Source: Paraburkholderia nodosa DSM 21604 (GTDB lineage: Bacteria > Pseudomonadota > Gammaproteobacteria > Burkholderiales > Burkholderiaceae). Taken from it: DNA of 64,000 nt. Shown here in pieces: positions 61,943 through 64,000 of the stretch. Each line of letters begins with the position of its first letter. Position 1 is the first letter of the stretch. The stretch covers positions 99 through 64,098 of the forward strand of contig NZ_JAFA01000030.1 in the NCBI RefSeq assembly GCF_000519185.1, written 5' to 3'. Below the pieces are notes generated by a model. It saw only the letters and a program-made list of their open reading frames with translations. It was not told where the DNA came from and did no database searches. Both the position numbers and the translations under genes were made by a program.

Positions 61943-62482
61943 ATGCTTACCGCCCTTTCCATTCCAGTCGAACCGCTCCATGCGACTCGTTGCGAACCCT
62001 ATGGCTGGATGCTTGGCAAGCCGGTGCGTGCCGACGGCGATGCACCTGCATTTATCAGCCCGGCGTCGGACTTCTGGCGCGAACATCTGTTCGATACCGG
62101 CGCGCCGGGTGAAACAGAAATTCTGTGGGTGACATACCGTAATCGTGACGAGAGCATTGCGTCACTTGAGGTTCATCATTTGACGCAACAGGCTATCGTG
62201 CCGCTGACGGCGCCGGTCGTCCATATCGTCGCGACTTCGACGAAAGACGGCGAGCCGGACATGGACACGGTGCGAGCCTTCACGATTCCGGTCGGGATGG
62301 GCCTTTGCATGCGGCCGAACATCTGGCATGCGACGCGGGTTCGTGAACGCGAGGCGACTTGCCTGATGCTGACGCGACCTTCGACGACCTACGATCTCGT
62401 CGTTCATCTGAAAACCGGTGCGCCAGCTTGTGAAAGCGCGATTCGGACTATCGAAACGCGCCGGATCGAAAGTGTGTACTAG
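61943..62482 (+). CDS. ureidoglycolate lyase-like protein (AllA family)
   Basis: A 179-residue protein of the AllA/ureidoglycolate hydrolase cupin family: segments GWMLGKPVRADGDAPAF, VHHLTQQAIVPLTAPVVHIV, VGMGLCMRPNIWHATRV. The HIWH-like histidine in NIWH and QAIVPL contact the active site in relatives. AllA splits ureidoglycolate to glyoxylate and urea. No other allantoin genes appear in the window, so it may act on a related ureido or hydroxy acid. It follows the LysR gene on the same strand. Confidence 0.82.
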   Translation: MLTALSIPVEPLHATRCEPYGWMLGKPVRADGDAPAFISPASDFWREHLFDTGAPGETEILWVTYRNRDESIASLEVHHLTQQAIVPLTAPVVHIVATSTKDGEPDMDTVRAFTIPVGMGLCMRPNIWHATRVREREATCLMLTRPSTTYDLVVHLKTGAPACESAIRTIETRRIESVY

Positions 62483-62660
62483 TGCGCCCATGCAGTGGCC
62501 TGATGATCAGGTCACTCTCGATCGAATATTCTCTCTGGTACGGCTTGATCCAGTCAACTTACTACAGAGGTGACGTTGGAGTCTTCAATGTCAGCTTTCC
62601 GGCAAGGTGGACGAATGCGTACTGCCGGCCAGACACTCTCGCACTAATGTTCAGACGCTC

Positions 62661-63485
62661 TCACTTCATTGCGCGATCGACCAGGTAGTCCGTTGGCGAT
62701 TGTCCCATTGTCTTGCGAAACATCGCGGCAAAGGCGCTGGGGCTGGCAAATCCCAGTGCGTACGCGACATTGGCGACAGGTTCCCCTTTCTCTAATCGAT
62801 TCAGTGCCTCGGCGAGGCGAACCTGTTGCACCCAATGCCGAAACGTAAGGCCCGTTTCCTTGATAAACAAGCGTATCAGCGTCCTTGAGCTGCCTCCAAC
62901 TTTCTCGGCCCAGTAATCGAGACTCATGGGAGTGTCAGGCGCAGCCAGTATCGCCTCGCACATCATTAGAATTCGGCGGTCCTTCGGCCATGGAATCTCG
63001 AGATTAATTGTCCGAGCTGCTTCAAGCTCGAGCAGAACCAACGCAACGATGTGCTCATTTTTTGCGTTTAGCGAATACTCGGCTGGCTCGGCGAGTAGCG
63101 CGAGTATCAACTCCCTCAAGAGTGAACTGATCTCGATCGTTCGACAGGTGTCTCCGAGCCGTACTGCCGTTACCGGCTCGATATAGATTGTCCTCATCGT
63201 TGTCGGGCTGAGCATGCGCTGATCGTGAACAACGCCCGCCGGAATCCACAACCCCCGCTGAGGAGGCAGAAGCCAGATTCCCGCGTCGGTCGCAGCGCGC
63301 ATCAAGCCTGAGGTCGCGTAGAGCAATTGGCCGCGGGGATGACTGTGAGGCGCGACATAGCAGCCTGTTGCCTCGTTGCGAGCCAGGGCGGTCAGAACCC
63401 TTGGAACTGACTGGTCGTCAGAGTAATCGTGACGCTTTGCGGGCTGTCGGTGATTGTCACTTCGGCGACGAATCTTGTCACTCAT
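62661..63485 (-). CDS. AraC-family transcriptional regulator (NimR-like)
   Basis: A 274-residue AraC protein. The N-terminal cupin-like sensor is at about 40-130 (CYVAPHSHPRGQLLYATSGL), and the C-terminal double HTH at about 170-265 (EKVGGSSRTLIRLFIKETGL, ANVAYALGFASPSAFAAMF). The start at 63485 has GAGGA upstream. This layout is that of the NimR/YeaM group. It is divergent from an MFS gene of the CynX/NimT type, exactly as nimR-nimT in E. coli, so it probably controls that exporter. Confidence 0.92.
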   Translation of the reverse strand: MSDKIRRRSDNHRQPAKRHDYSDDQSVPRVLTALARNEATGCYVAPHSHPRGQLLYATSGLMRAATDAGIWLLPPQRGLWIPAGVVHDQRMLSPTTMRTIYIEPVTAVRLGDTCRTIEISSLLRELILALLAEPAEYSLNAKNEHIVALVLLELEAARTINLEIPWPKDRRILMMCEAILAAPDTPMSLDYWAEKVGGSSRTLIRLFIKETGLTFRHWVQQVRLAEALNRLEKGEPVANVAYALGFASPSAFAAMFRKTMGQSPTDYLVDRAMK

Positions 63486-63561
63486 CGATATTTCCTCACG
63501 CTCACGCACAAATTATTATCCCAGCCTGTTATCCATCTCAACCCATCAGGGCGTTTCATCG

Positions 63562-64000
63562 ATGAGTGTCGATATTAGAGCCAACAGACTTCCGACTGAA
63601 TACCGGGTGGTCGCCGGATTTTGCCTTCTGGTCCTGTCATTCGCTCTGCGACCCGGGATCGTGTCGATTGGCCCTGTGGTCCTGCACATCCGTGAGGATT
63701 TTGGTCTGACCTATTCCGAAGTGTCGCTTTTGACGTCTATTCCCGATGTGTGCATGGGTCTCTTTGTTCTCTGCGTGCCGAAGATCAGCCGGCGATTGGG
63801 GGCAAACCAAACGGTTTCGCTTTCTCTGCTCCTTCTCGGCGCGGCCATTGTGCTGCGCGCGCTAACGCATTCGACGAGCCTGCTCTTACTGTGGACTACG
63901 TTTGTCGGAATAGGAATCAGCATCTCCGGCGCTTTGATCGGCGGCTGGATCAAGGAACATTTTCCACGGGAATCGTCCCTCTTTATGGGGATTTATGCGG
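63562..64000 (+). CDS. MFS transporter, CynX/NimT-like (partial, cut by window end)
   Basis: The first 146 codons of a major-facilitator transporter. It begins MSVDIRANRLPTEYRVVAG at 63562 and shows about four membrane helices (FCLLVLSFALRPG, SEVSLLTSIPDVCMGLFVL, VSLSLLLLGAAIVLRALTH, LLWTTFVGIGISISGALIGG). SFALRPGIVSIGPV is the characteristic opening of the CynX/NimT branch. The rest is beyond the window. It is divergent from the AraC gene. Likely efflux of a nitroimidazole-like or anionic compound; inferred from the pairing. Confidence 0.85.
   Translation, partial: MSVDIRANRLPTEYRVVAGFCLLVLSFALRPGIVSIGPVVLHIREDFGLTYSEVSLLTSIPDVCMGLFVLCVPKISRRLGANQTVSLSLLLLGAAIVLRALTHSTSLLLLWTTFVGIGISISGALIGGWIKEHFPRESSLFMGIYA

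Overview
The window looks like a chromosomal segment of a GC-rich betaproteobacterium of the Burkholderiaceae, most like Paraburkholderia or Caballeronia. The signs are a Burkholderiales-type general porin, many LysR regulators, acyl-CoA and aromatic-type catabolic genes, and uniformly GC-rich codon use. No rRNA, tRNA or CRISPR array was recognised.

Region 1 (1-19000) is ordinary metabolism with signs of decay. It holds a BON-domain protein, an alpha/beta hydrolase and a porin. A LysR/SDR/AhpD-like group follows, with a frameshifted peroxiredoxin, a cupin with an in-frame stop and an ene-reductase remnant. Next is an operon of histidine phosphatase, APH-type kinase, SDR and acyl-CoA dehydrogenase, which fits a phosphorylated hydroxyacyl-CoA pathway. 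Then come LysR/aldolase and LysR/hydrolase/carboxymuconolactone decarboxylase/MerR groups. An AT-richer accessory patch (16.2-19.0 kb) carries an orphan ORF, a truncated HNH nuclease and an IS6-family element without its left end.

Region 2 (19.1-56.1 kb) is the main interest. An 11-gene atypical type II secretion / type IV pilus-like operon (28997 down to 19106) contains GspG, GspF, GspE, PilM/N/O/P-like proteins, a lipoprotein secretin and three further pseudopilins. Beside it are two LuxR-type response regulators, a soluble sensor kinase, a Sco1-type copper chaperone and a lytic transglycosylase. Then comes a roughly 20-kb run on the minus strand: two multicopper oxidase (MCO) genes, a 2765-residue secreted protein with cupredoxin-like, Ig-like and beta-helix parts, two LolA-like proteins, a cytochrome c/periplasmic-binding fusion, a Cyc2-like monoheme cytochrome-porin, a diheme cytochrome c and a CcsB-type cytochrome c biogenesis protein. 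The four canonical MCO copper-ligand motifs are divided between the two MCO genes. A GGG-N6-CCCAY element recurs in front of several transcription units of this region, and at the MCO promoter it forms a large inverted repeat. I infer one co-regulated module for extracellular metal oxidation or outer-membrane electron transfer (manganese, iron or copper are candidates). Its own secretion machine would export the oxidase and the giant protein. The substrate is not visible in the sequence.

Region 3 (56.1-64.0 kb) starts with a decayed patch holding the C-terminal remnant of a large P-loop ATPase. It continues with a DUF2848/amidase/branched-chain-type binding-protein operon opposite a LysR gene and an AllA-like gene, and ends with a NimR/NimT-like AraC-MFS pair cut by the window edge.
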